Positions 53,667 through 62,937 of a stretch of DNA of 64,000 nucleotides are shown here, piece after piece. This DNA comes from Porphyromonas canoris (GTDB lineage: Bacteria; Bacteroidota; Bacteroidia; Bacteroidales; Porphyromonadaceae): contig NZ_JQZV01000010.1 of NCBI RefSeq assembly GCF_000769115.1, positions 1-64,000 on the forward strand, written 5' to 3'. A model generated the notes under the pieces. That model did no database searches. It was given only the letters and a program-made list of their open reading frames with translations, and was not told the origin of the DNA. The position numbers and the translations under genes were made by a program. How positions within the stretch are numbered: position 1 is the stretch's first letter; each line of letters opens with the position of its first letter.

Positions 53667-54887
53667 TTAGAGTTTAAGGGTAAATGTGTCTTGAATACGT
53701 GCTTGCACTCGCTGCATATCCTGCCGTATGCGCTCGGAGGATACTTGGGCATAAATCTGCGTGGTACGCAGGTCGCTATGCCCCAGCATCTGACTCACGG
53801 TCTCGAGAGGAACACCCGAAGAAAGGGTAATGAGCGAAGCGAAGGTATGTCGTGCCATATGAAAGGTCAGCGGTCTGTCCATCTGGAGTTGCTTTTTGAG
53901 GTAGTGCATACCATTGAGTACGACATCCACGCTTGGCACATCAAAGACAAAGCCTGCTCGCCTGCCTCGATACCGCTCTATCATCGTAAGGGCGGGCGGT
54001 AGCACCTGCACCCGATAAGGGGTTTTCGTCTTTTGTCGTCTGCCTTTAATCCATAGCTGTCCCTCCTCGGTTACGATTTGTTCCTCTCTGAGGTTATGGA
54101 CATCGGAAATCGCCAAGCCTGTAAAGCAAGAGAAGACAAAGAGGTCTCGCACGATGCGGTAGTTCTCCCACGCTATTTCCAAGGCGATGAGAGCTTGCAA
54201 CTCTGCCCTTGTAATGCTTCGTGGCTCTCCCTTGGGGCGGTCGTAGCTGTAGCCCATGAAGGGATTAAGGTCTAAATGCCCTCGCCTAACGGCTTGCAGG
54301 ACGATAGACTGTAAAGTGGAGAGTGTACTAGCTATCGTGCTTGGCTTTAAGCCTCGGTCGATGGTGAGGTAATACTCAAAACCCTCGATGAAGGCTTTGT
54401 CGAGCTGGCTTAGGGCAATATCCTTGAGCTTGTAACGCTTCTGCACATATTCCCGCAGCACAGATAACTGATAAGAGCGGAGCTTGAATGTTTTCAAAGC
54501 TCTATCTACTCCGATGCGCGATTGTATCTGATTAAGGTAGGCTTCAAAGTTTTTCAGTAGAAAACCCTCCTCCTGCATCTGTCCTTGGTAGGCATCTCGC
54601 AGTTGGGAGGCACTGACCACCTCGCCCCGCTCGCAAAGCTCTCGGTAGCGTGTATGAATGAGTGCGATGCACTCATTGAGTTTCCGATTGAGGCTTACGG
54701 CGACATGACTTTTGCCGAGAAGTCGCTGTTTACGGCTATCCCAGAGGGCGAGAGGGACTTTGAGTTTGGCAGAGAAGTCCGCACTACTCCTACCGATAGC
54801 AATACGCCCAAAGATGGGGGCATTGCCGTGCTGGTCGACTCGCTTCGCTTGTACGAAAAACGAGACTTTAAGTTGTTCTGTTTGCAT
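53667..54887 (-). CDS. Tyrosine recombinase C of E2
   Basis: This 406-residue recombinase with Arm domain (LKVSFFVQAKRVDQHGNAPIF) has the catalytic motifs HMARHTFASLI and LGHSDLRTTQIYA. The Arg-I region is FTGLAISDV, lacking Arg as in the E1 enzymes. It is the first gene of E2's recombination operon, with its promoter at 54,904-54,943. It is clearly related to E1 recombinase A but diverged, so the two elements may recognise different targets. Confidence 0.86.
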   Translation of the reverse strand: MQTEQLKVSFFVQAKRVDQHGNAPIFGRIAIGRSSADFSAKLKVPLALWDSRKQRLLGKSHVAVSLNRKLNECIALIHTRYRELCERGEVVSASQLRDAYQGQMQEEGFLLKNFEAYLNQIQSRIGVDRALKTFKLRSYQLSVLREYVQKRYKLKDIALSQLDKAFIEGFEYYLTIDRGLKPSTIASTLSTLQSIVLQAVRRGHLDLNPFMGYSYDRPKGEPRSITRAELQALIALEIAWENYRIVRDLFVFSCFTGLAISDVHNLREEQIVTEEGQLWIKGRRQKTKTPYRVQVLPPALTMIERYRGRRAGFVFDVPSVDVVLNGMHYLKKQLQMDRPLTFHMARHTFASLITLSSGVPLETVSQMLGHSDLRTTQIYAQVSSERIRQDMQRVQARIQDTFTLKL

Positions 54888-54903
54888 AGCTTTTTCTTTG
54901 TTA

Positions 54904-54943
54904 CAAAGTTACTTCTGACACAGTGCTTATGAGCTATGCAAAA
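54904..54943 (-). promoter_or_regulatory. Integrase promoter of E2
   Basis: On the minus strand TTTTGCATAGC (54933-54943), a 21-base spacer and TAACTTTGTAA (-7 box TAACTTTG at 54904-54911) precede the recombinase ATG by 17 bases. Both blocks and the spacing match E1. Confidence 0.6.
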
Positions 54944-54990
54944 GGTGGAGAGGAAGCGAATAAAAACCTAATCAACAGGGATTTAGACTC

Positions 54991-55035
54991 AAATCGTAAC
55001 CCCTTTTTGCTTCGGGAGACAAGGGGTTACGATTT
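54991..55035. repeat. Perfect 15-base inverted repeat near the right end of E2
   Basis: AAATCGTAACCCCTT, a 15-base spacer, and AAGGGGTTACGATTT. The right arm also matches the left-end copy at 44,926-44,940. It may be a recombinase arm-site pair or a strong hairpin blocking read-through. Nothing else is seen in 54,944-55,167. Confidence 0.6.
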
Positions 55036-55167
55036 GCCCACGGAACTCCTGCCGAAAATCGCTCCCTTTTGCCTTTCCCTTTCAACGCAGAAAAACGACA
55101 ATCCTATGATAAACAAACGATTATCTATTTCTCCGTTTCCTTACTTATCCCTTGATTTCTGCCTGCC

Positions 55168-56739
55168 GACTTTGCCCGAAAGATGAGCTTAGATTTACGG
55201 ATGATTGACCCTGCCTACGAAGACCACGTGGACAACAAGGCTTCGCACTGTGCCAAGATGCTCAACGACTACTATCAAAAGTACAATGCTCAGAAGGGAA
55301 CGCAGTTCGTCTTTTCTGACCTCGGCACTTATAAGCCAGGCGATGACTTCAATGTGTATAGCGAAATCAAGCGGAAGCTCGTAGAGGACTACCGCATCCC
55401 CTCATCTGAAATTCGCTTCATCCAAGAGTGTAAGAACGAGAAAGCCAAGAAAGCAATGGTCGATGCGATGAACAAAGGCGATATTCGTATCATCTTCGGT
55501 TCTACCTCGATGCTTGGCACTGGGGTAAATGCCCAACAGCGTGCCGTGGCGATTCATCATCTCGATACACCCTGGCGACCATCAGACCTTGAGCAACGCA
55601 ACGGACGAGCTGTACGTAAGGGCAACCTCATCGCCAAGGAGTTTGCTGACAACAAGGTCGATGTGATTATCTATGCTGTGGAGCGGTCGTTGGATAGCTA
55701 TAAGTTCAACCTCCTGCACAATAAACAGCTCTTCATCAATCAGCTCAAGACCAACACGCTGGGCTCTCGTACGATTGACGAGGGATCGATGGATGAGGAC
55801 AGCGGTATGAACTTCTCTGAATACGTAGCCGTACTCTCGGGTAATACCGACCTCCTAGAGAAAGCCAAGCTCGATAAGAAAGTTACCGCTCTTGAATCAG
55901 AGCGTAAGTCCTTCCTCAAGGAGCGTGATGCCGCCAGCGGTAAACTCGCAGAGATGCAGCACTCGGTGGAGTATCACACGGGGCGTGTCGAGGAAGCGAA
56001 AGCCGACTTGGCAGCATTTGAGAGCCGTGTGCAGCGTGATGAAGAGGGCAACCCCATCAATAAACTTGTCCTCAAAGGAGTGGAAGAGGGTGATGACATC
56101 AAGGCGATGGCTGCACGCTTGCAAGAGATTGAGGAGAAAGCCCGCACCAATGGAGAGCATCACAAGATTGGAGAGATTTATGGCTTCTCTATCACCGTCA
56201 AGACCGAGAGCTCCAGCAAAGACCTGTTTCAGATGTCGGTCAATCGCTTTTTCGTCAAAGGTCAGGAGGGCATCTATTACACCTATAATAATGGTAAGCT
56301 CGCCAGCGACCCCAAACTAGCCTGTGCCAACTTCGTGAACGCTCTGGAGCGTATTCCTAAGGTCATAGAGTCGCATGAGAAAGAAGTTGCCAAGGCGAAG
56401 GCAGACATCGGCGTCTACACAGCGATTGCGGGCGGTTCATGGAAGAAGGAGGACGAATTGCGTTCGCTCAAGACCCAAGCAGCCGAGCTCGACCGCAAAA
56501 TTGCCTTAGAACTGGCTCCGCCCGAGCCTGAGAAGGAAGAGGTCAACGAGGGAGAGAAGCAGGGGCAAAGTCAAGGTGGCGGACAAAGCACAACCTCTCA
56601 AGGGGAAAAGCAAGAGCCAGCTCACACTTCGCCCCAAAACACGACAACGCCCCAGTCTCCTATGCAAGCTCCGAAGAGCGAACAAGAAGACCGAGGCATC
56701 ATGAGTTGTGTGGTCATATCTAAGCCCAAGTGGAGATAG
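55168..56739 (+). pseudogene. C-terminal part of the split methylase/helicase
   Basis: This is the C-terminal helicase lobe of the broken host gene. It joins in frame through FARKMSLDLRMIDPAYED. Motif V/VI are RIIFGSTSMLGTGVNAQQRA and DLEQRNGRAVRKGN, the Arg fingers of SNF2-type helicases. A long coiled coil and Gln/Pro-rich tail follow (residues about 230-500). The ATG at 55183 gives 518 residues if used, but no ribosome binding site or promoter is evident. The part cannot act as a helicase without the Walker A domain at 35 kb. Confidence 0.85.
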
Positions 56740-56792
56740 AAATCCTATAGTTTGATTTACTGAAGTCGTATGGAATAAATACCTCAAATAAG

Positions 56793-56824
56793 TTTTGTAA
56801 ATCAATATAATATCACTATCTTTG
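56793..56824 (+). promoter_or_regulatory. Promoter of the AbiE-like operon
   Basis: TTTTG (56793-56797) and TATCTTTG (56817-56824) are separated by 19 bases, a full Bacteroidetes promoter, 22 bases upstream of the first ATG. A separate promoter supports independence from the broken helicase gene. Confidence 0.7.
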
Positions 56825-56846
56825 CACAAAATCAGAATGAGAGATT

Positions 56847-57821
56847 ATGTGCAATATGAGTCGTTTGATAGAAAATACAAACACATACATTAATGAATAT
56901 ATCGGAGAGAAGGTCGTCTTCTCGCCGATTAACGAGTCTCTACGAAATAGAGTTCCTATTGCTATATCAGGAGAGTTTAATCTATACAGTGGCAGGATAC
57001 TGAATTGTGATGTCGTCTTAGCTCTTATAGAGCAAGCAGACATCATTCCCCCAAAACAAATACAGAAAAAACTTCTAATACTAGAACAGAAACTTGGAAG
57101 TTTGGTAATTCTTGCGACCCAAGAGATAGCTTCATACAATGCTTTGCGACTTGCCAATCTTAGGATAAACTTTATTGTTCCCAATAAGCAAATGTTCCTG
57201 CCTTCCCTATTAGTCAATTTCAGAAAGGAGCAACAGATAGGAAGTGATCTAACAGAAACGATTTCTCCTACAGCTCAGGTTCTCTTACTTTATCATCTTC
57301 AAGTTGAGTCTGTTCAAGGATTAGATGCAAGAGCTTTGGCGAGTAAACTTGATGTTTCATATGCCTCTGCTAATCGTGCTATCCGTTGGCTATATGACAA
57401 AGAGCTAATCAAAGTGAGCCAAGGCAAGAGTAAATTGATTGAACTGCATCATACCCCAAGAGAATTGTGGGAGAAGGCTTTGCCTTTCTTAGAAAACCCA
57501 GTCGCAAAAATCGTTTACACAGATGATGTTATAGACACTTGGCAAAGTGGCATCAATGCCCTTTCTGAGTATACTATGATAAATCCCGAACCAAGAGCAT
57601 GTTATGCCATAACAAAAGCAGCGTTAAAAACGCTCTCTACTCGTGTAAATGAGAAGTTCGGGAATAATATTGTTGAGATTTGGAAATACTCCCCACATCT
57701 ACTTAGCAGTACAAACACTGTTGATAAGCTTTCTCTGTACCTTTCTCTTAGACAAACAGAAGACGAGAGAGTTCAAATAGAATTAGACAATTTACTTAAC
57801 GCATTATGGTCAGAGGAATAG
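56847..57821 (+). CDS. Winged-helix regulator, AbiEi-antitoxin-like
   Basis: This 324-residue protein has an N-terminal region of unknown fold and a winged helix (LDARALASKLDVSYASANRAIRWLYDKELI). The C-terminal segment contains SGINALSEYTMINPEPRACYAI, resembling the GESALxxYTML element of AbiEi antitoxins. ATGs at 56847 and 56856 are both possible. The end overlaps the nucleotidyltransferase gene by 16 bases. By analogy with AbiE it may bind the operon promoter and neutralise the enzyme by regulation; this is inference. Confidence 0.65.
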   Translation: MCNMSRLIENTNTYINEYIGEKVVFSPINESLRNRVPIAISGEFNLYSGRILNCDVVLALIEQADIIPPKQIQKKLLILEQKLGSLVILATQEIASYNALRLANLRINFIVPNKQMFLPSLLVNFRKEQQIGSDLTETISPTAQVLLLYHLQVESVQGLDARALASKLDVSYASANRAIRWLYDKELIKVSQGKSKLIELHHTPRELWEKALPFLENPVAKIVYTDDVIDTWQSGINALSEYTMINPEPRACYAITKAALKTLSTRVNEKFGNNIVEIWKYSPHLLSSTNTVDKLSLYLSLRQTEDERVQIELDNLLNALWSEE

Positions 57822-58591
57822 AAAAATTCAAAGAGTATTTTGAAGCTTTTGAGGGCAACTATGTCATTATTGGCGGAACTGCCTGCGAAATACACGAAGA
57901 GAACAATGCCATTGCTCCACGAGCCACCAAGGATATAGACATCATCTTGGTTGTCGAAGCTCTATCTCATGAATTTGTAGAACGTTTTTGGCAGTTTATA
58001 AAGGCAGGAAACTATGGTGAAAGAAATAAGGGAACTGATACTTCTGCTTCATCTCGCCATGAGTATTATCGATTTAAACAACCCGAGGAAGATAGTTTCC
58101 CTCATCAGATTGAGTTGTTCTCTAGAAGATTAGATGCCTTTAAGCTCCCAGAGGATGCCCATTTGACTCCTATCCCAACGACAGAGGATCTGTCTAGTCT
58201 CTCTGCAATACTTATGAGCGATGATTACTACAACTTCACCATAGAGCATAGCCAAAATGAAGATGGAGTACATATCGCAAACGTTGAGAGCTTGATTTGC
58301 TTAAAATGCAAAGCTTACACTGATATGATCGCTCGTAGAACACAGGGAGCTCGTATCGACAGTAAAGAGATAGCTAAGCACAAGAAAGATGTGTTCAGAC
58401 TCTTGGCTATGTTAGCACCAGCAGATCGATTCGATGCCCCAGCAATGATACAAGAAGACTTGAGGCTATTCATTCAAATGGTGCATGAGGACCTTCCTAA
58501 TGCCGACTTTATGAAGGCGACAGGTTTAGGTTCAATCTCAAGTGAGCAACTACTCCAACTGCTCAACAACTGCTTTTTAGACGAACAATGA
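57806..58591 (+). CDS. Nucleotidyltransferase, AbiEii/AbiGii-like
   Basis: This 261-residue protein has the nucleotidyltransferase signature: VIIGGTACEIHEE (Gly-Gly) followed by ATKDIDIILVV (Asp-x-Asp), then IELFSRRL, the possible third acidic site region, and VESLICLKCKAYTD typical of AbiEii-like enzymes. Such enzymes can add nucleotides to tRNA or proteins and stop growth as a type IV toxin; that is the family inference. It overlaps the regulator by 16 bases and the phosphoesterase by 4 (ATGA), so the trio is translationally coupled. Confidence 0.7.
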   Translation: MVRGIEKFKEYFEAFEGNYVIIGGTACEIHEENNAIAPRATKDIDIILVVEALSHEFVERFWQFIKAGNYGERNKGTDTSASSRHEYYRFKQPEEDSFPHQIELFSRRLDAFKLPEDAHLTPIPTTEDLSSLSAILMSDDYYNFTIEHSQNEDGVHIANVESLICLKCKAYTDMIARRTQGARIDSKEIAKHKKDVFRLLAMLAPADRFDAPAMIQEDLRLFIQMVHEDLPNADFMKATGLGSISSEQLLQLLNNCFLDEQ

Positions 58592-59352
58592 AAATTCAAT
58601 ATGCTTCAGACCTACATTTAGAGTTTGCCGAAAACAGCAGCTTTCTAAAGCACAACCCTCTAATTCCGATGGGGGAAGTGCTTGTGCTTGTTGGGGATAT
58701 AGGATATATTGGTGACGAGAACTATTCAAGGCACCCCTTCTGGGACTGGGTTTCTGATAACTTTGAGAGGTGTATTGTCATCCCAGGTAACCATGAGTTT
58801 TACAAGTTCTTTGATGTCTCTCAGTTATATAATGGTTGGGAACTATCCATACGATCCAATATCACCTGCTATTATAATAGTGTTATAGATTTGTCCCAAG
58901 AGATAGTACTCATTGGAACAACACTATGGGCTAATATAGAGCAGCATAACGCATACTTCACAGAAAGGGCTATAACGGATTTCAGACGAATAAAGAACAA
59001 GGAGAATAACCTTAGTTGGATAGACTTCAATACTCTTCATCAGCAATGTCTCGATTTTCTTCAAAAAAGTGTCGAACAACATTCATCTAAGAAAATCGTA
59101 GTAGCAACACATCATGTGCCATCGGTTGAATTGATGTCTCCTGAGTTTGAGGGCAGTTTTCTAAATGGAGCTTTTGTCGTGGAACTAAGTCGCTTTATAC
59201 AGAATTCCCCCATTGATTATTGGATATATGGACATTCTCATAGAAACATAGAGAGAAGCATCGGTGCAGCAAAATGTCTAAGCAACCAACTGGGCTATGT
59301 TTTTCGTGATGAACACCTTGATTTTCGACCCGACAAACATTTTGTCATATAG
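58588..59352 (+). CDS. Calcineurin-like metallophosphoesterase
   Basis: This 254-residue metallophosphoesterase has all five family motifs: SDLHLEF (Asp, His), VGDIGYI (Asp), PGNHEFY (Asn, His), THHVPS (His) and YGHSHRN (His). It should hydrolyse a phosphodiester or phosphomonoester using two metal ions. The substrate is unknown; by context it may reverse or process the product of the preceding nucleotidyltransferase. A phosphoesterase as third gene is not part of the classical two-gene AbiE unit. The 146 bases after it hold no gene or clear terminator. Confidence 0.8.
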   Translation: MKIQYASDLHLEFAENSSFLKHNPLIPMGEVLVLVGDIGYIGDENYSRHPFWDWVSDNFERCIVIPGNHEFYKFFDVSQLYNGWELSIRSNITCYYNSVIDLSQEIVLIGTTLWANIEQHNAYFTERAITDFRRIKNKENNLSWIDFNTLHQQCLDFLQKSVEQHSSKKIVVATHHVPSVELMSPEFEGSFLNGAFVVELSRFIQNSPIDYWIYGHSHRNIERSIGAAKCLSNQLGYVFRDEHLDFRPDKHFVI

Positions 59353-59498
59353 CTTTTAGATGAGCTAATCTATAGCAAAACATACTCAAGTTGTTTATTA
59401 CTCAAACTTGCAAATAGGGATATTTTCTGCCCCCATTTGCAAGTTTGGACAATTGAATTGAAGAATACGAATTTCTGATAACCTATTTATTACATCAC

Positions 59499-59822
59499 TT
59501 AATCTAGTATTCTGTTGTTTTCTAGCATCTCATCTATCTCATCTCTCCTAAAGAGCAGTCGCCCATTGGCTTTGAGGTAGGGTATTTTACCCTCCCAAAC
59601 CCAGTTGTAGATAGTCTTTTGCTCAACACGCAGAAGCTTTGCTACCTCAATGATGTCGAGATACTCGGGCTTCAGTGGTGGACGAACGGTCGTATCGAGT
59701 AGTTGGTCTTTGATAATAAGTAGCTCATCAAGCTTCTCCTCCATCGAAAGCATATGCTCAAAGAGGAGCTTATACCAGTCAGTTTGCTGATTTTCTGATT
59801 TGTGATCTTCTATGTACGACAT
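59499..59822 (-). CDS. Excisionase-like HTH protein downstream of the primase
   Basis: This 107-residue protein has an N-terminal helix ([19 protein letters not shown]) and an excisionase-type helix-turn-helix ([42 protein letters not shown]). It overlaps the end of the primase gene by 13 bases and closes the minus-strand operon. It may regulate the module or assist excision or replication. It is different in sequence from the E1/E2 excisionase-like proteins. Confidence 0.75.
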   Translation of the reverse strand: MSYIEDHKSENQQTDWYKLLFEHMLSMEEKLDELLIIKDQLLDTTVRPPLKPEYLDIIEVAKLLRVEQKTIYNWVWEGKIPYLKANGRLLFRRDEIDEMLENNRILD

Positions 59823-61864
59823 CTCTCCCCCTTTTGATAGTTACCATTCGTGTCTTGCGTTAAGACGCCCTGCTCACGCATATAGGCAATATACTTCTTT
59901 GCTGTGCGGTCTTTGATTTCCATCTCTCGCATCAGCACCTCACAGAGTTCCTGGTACGAGAGCCGTGTGTTGAGCCTAAAGGCTTCTCGGATAACCGCTA
60001 TTAACTCTTCTGTCTTGCGTTTATCCTTGTCCTCCTTAGACTTCTCCCCTCGGTAGACGTGCATCTCTAAGGCTTTATCCCAGCCGAAGAGCATCATCGG
60101 CACATCTAAAGGACTACCATCTCTCACCTTGAGAGCTTTGACCACCGAATACTCGGGGTTTTCGTCCTTTTCGATAGAGAGAATGCCTGCTGCCTTGCGT
60201 TGTAGCTCTGAACCGATATGCCCACGCAGTTTGATGCCGTTCGGTACAAAGTGCAGCACACAGATGATGCAAGTGTTGTAAATGCCTGCCAATCGATAAA
60301 GCTCATCGACAATCGCAATACTCTCGCTTTCGTCATTAGCCGAGCGAATCAAGTCGGCTATGCCATCGATCACCACGAGGTGAATACCTCCGTGGCGATG
60401 ATGAAACAAATCCATACTCTCACGAATAAGTTTCAGTCGGTCTTTGCGTGAGAGCGAGGCTAAGTACAAAGAGTGATAAAACTCTGGCACGGCTGTGAGC
60501 GATGCTCGCCTAAGCGTCTTACCCAAATTTTTGCACAATTGAGCCTCTGACTGCTCTGTATCGTAATGCAAGACGGCTAAACCCTTGGGATTGGCGGTGA
60601 TCTCCAACCCTAAGGTTTCTGTTGCGTCCATATGCTCTGCGAGTAAAGTACCAGAGAGGATAGCAGAGATGTAGTTACTCTTCCCCGTACCTTTGCCTCC
60701 AGTGATACAGAAGAGATTGTCTTGCGTGCCGAGTGGCACACCATTGACCGAAACGACCGCCTTAGAGGCATCAGGTGGGTTGTCATAGTCAATCTCGCAG
60801 GAGCGAAGCATCATCATCGTTTGACCATAAATATCGGCAAACATCTTAGTGAGCAAATCTCTAAAATCCTCGGCACTATATCCGAGAGCAAAATAATCAG
60901 AGATATCTTTCTCTGTCTTTGAGCCACTAAGAGGTAAACTAAGTTGAAGGACTTTGTAGTCCGAAAGTTGTTCGGCTTGCCTATTGGACTCACGTATCCC
61001 TGTTTCGTCGGCATCATATAATAAAATAATGTGTCGAAATCGAAGGCTTAGGCTCTCGATGATATTCTCAGGGATTTGAGCCGTTTCGCTATTGAAGCAG
61101 ATGGCATGGAAGCCATGAGCAGACAACGAAAGGACATCTTTTTCGCCTCCCGTAATGAATAGCATATCGCCTTTTGTCGGGAGCTGCTCCATACCGAAGC
61201 AATAAGGGCTAGGCATTCGTCCGCCATAGAGGAAGCGAAGCTTAGCACTGTGAGGGCGATAGATCTTGACATAACCACTGCCTACATACGCAAAGATCGG
61301 TTCTGTCGGAGTGCTATTTAGTTCAAAGGGATTACCTTCGCCTGAAACGCTTTCATAGCGTTTCAAACATCTAACTCGAAACAGACGCAGCGTATCCTCA
61401 AAGATGCCATAGTGTGACCAGTAGTTAAGCAGATTATCATCGAAGGGCTGTATCTCAAAATCATAAGGTCGCTCCTCAGACTTGTGAGTACAGACCACCC
61501 GTTGAGGGGCATGCTTAGAGCTTGGAACTGCCTGCGTGCTTCTTGGACTTTCACCCTTACAAAGGGAATACAAGCCCAAGCTTTGCACAATAGCCTCCAT
61601 CACTTCAGGGAAACTACTCTTTACATTTAAGCCCAATAGGGTCGCTACAAACCAAAAGCAATCCCCACAATAAGTGGGGTTGCCATGGTCGTAGAACTTA
61701 TACACAGACGTCTTCCTGTCATAGTAGATATGACAAGAAGCACGCTTATCATCATAGAATGGGCTTCGAAAATTGCGGTGCAAGTTTATTTCAAAACCCA
61801 GGTAGTGTGAAAACACATTCAAACCTCCCTGCGTAAGGGAAAGGATTTCATTTTTGTCAATCAT
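59810..61864 (-). CDS. Primase-helicase-like protein (Toprim plus AAA ATPase)
   Basis: This 684-residue protein has an N-terminal zinc-finger-like primase start (ASCHIYY and [10 protein letters not shown]), a Toprim domain ([12 protein letters not shown] and [13 protein letters not shown], with Asp-x-Asp) and a RecA/RepA-type ATPase ([17 protein letters not shown], Walker [12 protein letters not shown]). The C-terminal 60 residues look like a winged helix. It probably primes and unwinds DNA for a mobile element. The start at 61864 (MIDKNE) lies 5 bases after the upstream stop and is preferred over an overlapping ATG at 61891. It resembles primases of mobilisable Bacteroides units; it is not TraP. 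Confidence 0.8.
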   Translation of the reverse strand: MIDKNEILSLTQGGLNVFSHYLGFEINLHRNFRSPFYDDKRASCHIYYDRKTSVYKFYDHGNPTYCGDCFWFVATLLGLNVKSSFPEVMEAIVQSLGLYSLCKGESPRSTQAVPSSKHAPQRVVCTHKSEERPYDFEIQPFDDNLLNYWSHYGIFEDTLRLFRVRCLKRYESVSGEGNPFELNSTPTEPIFAYVGSGYVKIYRPHSAKLRFLYGGRMPSPYCFGMEQLPTKGDMLFITGGEKDVLSLSAHGFHAICFNSETAQIPENIIESLSLRFRHIILLYDADETGIRESNRQAEQLSDYKVLQLSLPLSGSKTEKDISDYFALGYSAEDFRDLLTKMFADIYGQTMMMLRSCEIDYDNPPDASKAVVSVNGVPLGTQDNLFCITGGKGTGKSNYISAILSGTLLAEHMDATETLGLEITANPKGLAVLHYDTEQSEAQLCKNLGKTLRRASLTAVPEFYHSLYLASLSRKDRLKLIRESMDLFHHRHGGIHLVVIDGIADLIRSANDESESIAIVDELYRLAGIYNTCIICVLHFVPNGIKLRGHIGSELQRKAAGILSIEKDENPEYSVVKALKVRDGSPLDVPMMLFGWDKALEMHVYRGEKSKEDKDKRKTEELIAVIREAFRLNTRLSYQELCEVLMREMEIKDRTAKKYIAYMREQGVLTQDTNGNYQKGERCRT

Positions 61865-61869
61865 AGTTC

Positions 61870-62241
61870 TTAAGTCTTGGGATGAATACAAGAATTGATG
61901 ATGAGATTGTCCTTAAATCGGTTCATCCGACCGATTAGGTCTCCATTTCGCACACCAGACACACGCAGGCGATTGCATTTTAGGGCGATGAGGATTGACT
62001 TGAAGGAATACCTCACCTCTCCACTCTCGGTATAGCGATACCGAATCAGATTTCTTTTTCGCCAGCGATACAGTGTTGAGTCTGAAATCATCAATGTCTC
62101 AACAAGATCTTGGGTAGACATCTCTAGTTCGTCGTCGATGTCTTGCAATAAGTGGCTTGTACGCTCCACATATTGCTCAATACGATTGAGCCGGTCTATC
62201 AACTCTTGATAGGCTTGACTTTCCATAGCGATTAGATCCAT
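61870..62241 (-). CDS. Small HTH protein upstream of the primase
   Basis: This 123-residue protein has an N-terminal coiled-coil-like helix (LIDRLNRIEQYVERTSHLLQ), a MerR/excisionase-type HTH (MSTQDLVETLMISDSTLYRWRKRNLIRYR) and a short C-terminal tail. It overlaps the XRE gene by 10 bases and precedes the primase by 5. Likely a module regulator or an accessory DNA-binding protein for replication; the sequence alone does not separate these. Confidence 0.7.
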   Translation of the reverse strand: MDLIAMESQAYQELIDRLNRIEQYVERTSHLLQDIDDELEMSTQDLVETLMISDSTLYRWRKRNLIRYRYTESGEVRYSFKSILIALKCNRLRVSGVRNGDLIGRMNRFKDNLIINSCIHPKT

Positions 62242-62579
62242 TTGCGTAAACGTTTAGATTCGATTGTTACGTCTACTCCGAAGTCGCCTACGACCTTCAT
62301 GATAGCATCGTAAGCCTCCTTAGAATATACTTCAAGTTTGATTTCAGCAATAGGGCGAGGCTCTTCAATCTCTTCACTTGCAAGAATTGCATAGGCGATA
62401 CTAGACGAAAAGCCTAGAAATTCAACATATCGTTCGAGACGAGCAATAGATGGTTGCACCTCGCCTTTTTCCCAGCGAGACACACTACTTGATGAAACTC
62501 CTAGTTTTTCAGCTACATACTCTTGTGTGTAGTTGAGTTTGAGTCTTCCTTGTTTGAGAAACTCTGATAACTTGCTCAT
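62232..62579 (-). CDS. XRE-family transcriptional regulator of the primase operon
   Basis: This 115-residue Cro/C1-type regulator starts MSKLSEFLKQGRLKLNYTQ. The helix-turn-helix is YVAEKLGVSSSSVSRWEKGEVQPS. A C-terminal domain of about 45 residues has IKLEVYSKEAYDAIMKVV. I chose the ATG at 62579, because the alternative at 62639 adds a Cys/Leu-rich stretch lying in the operator-rich region. It is the first gene of the minus-strand operon and probably autorepresses through the ATGCAA sites upstream. Confidence 0.75.
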   Translation of the reverse strand: MSKLSEFLKQGRLKLNYTQEYVAEKLGVSSSSVSRWEKGEVQPSIARLERYVEFLGFSSSIAYAILASEEIEEPRPIAEIKLEVYSKEAYDAIMKVVGDFGVDVTIESKRLRKWI

Positions 62580-62623
62580 AATGGTAAAGTTATTACGACA
62601 TCTTAGCAAGAGCAACCCACTAC

Positions 62624-62692
62624 ATGCAAGTTTTTCCACCTAATGCAAATCGTCTTGCATCAGATGCAAATTGATATTAGTAGTGGATGCAA
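62624..62692. promoter_or_regulatory. ATGCAA operator array upstream of the XRE gene
   Basis: A perfect palindrome TTGCAT-CAG-ATGCAA (62655-62669) is flanked by ATGCAA at 62,624-62,629, 62,643-62,648 and 62,687-62,692. Regular half-sites before a Cro/C1-type gene fit an autoregulatory operator cluster. No clean -7 box was identified. Confidence 0.55.
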
Positions 62693-62937
62693 CAGGTTTC
62701 GTATAAAATAATGTAATACATGCTTTCTTGACACTATTTTTCATCGAAAATTTTGAAACAGAGCAGTATATAATAATAACTAAGGAGTTTTAGAACGATA
62801 AATCGGAATAATCCAATAAAACAAAGCTTCTTTGTCTTTGAGAATGTTTGATGCTCGAAATTCTATCGGCATCCCAACAAGAGCGTGAACTCCTCAGCTT
62901 TGCAAATCACCCAAAAAACAACTACACACAAAGGACT

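Larger units (their letters stand above)
44864..55167 (-). mobile_element. Integrative mobilisable element E2 (about 10.3 kb), inverted relative to E1
   Basis: Limits are set by the host helicase codons that end at TDYAR (44,863) and resume at (D)FARKMS (55,168). They are uncertain by about 12 bases because no perfect core repeat is visible. Read from right to left, the order is recombinase C, recombinase D, excisionase-like 1, excisionase-like 2, DUF3408 gene, oriT-like site and mobA. The outer left part carries a controller-like regulator, a type IIG-like enzyme and a second methyltransferase on the plus strand. There is no relaxase. Module genes match E1; cargo does not. Confidence 0.78.
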
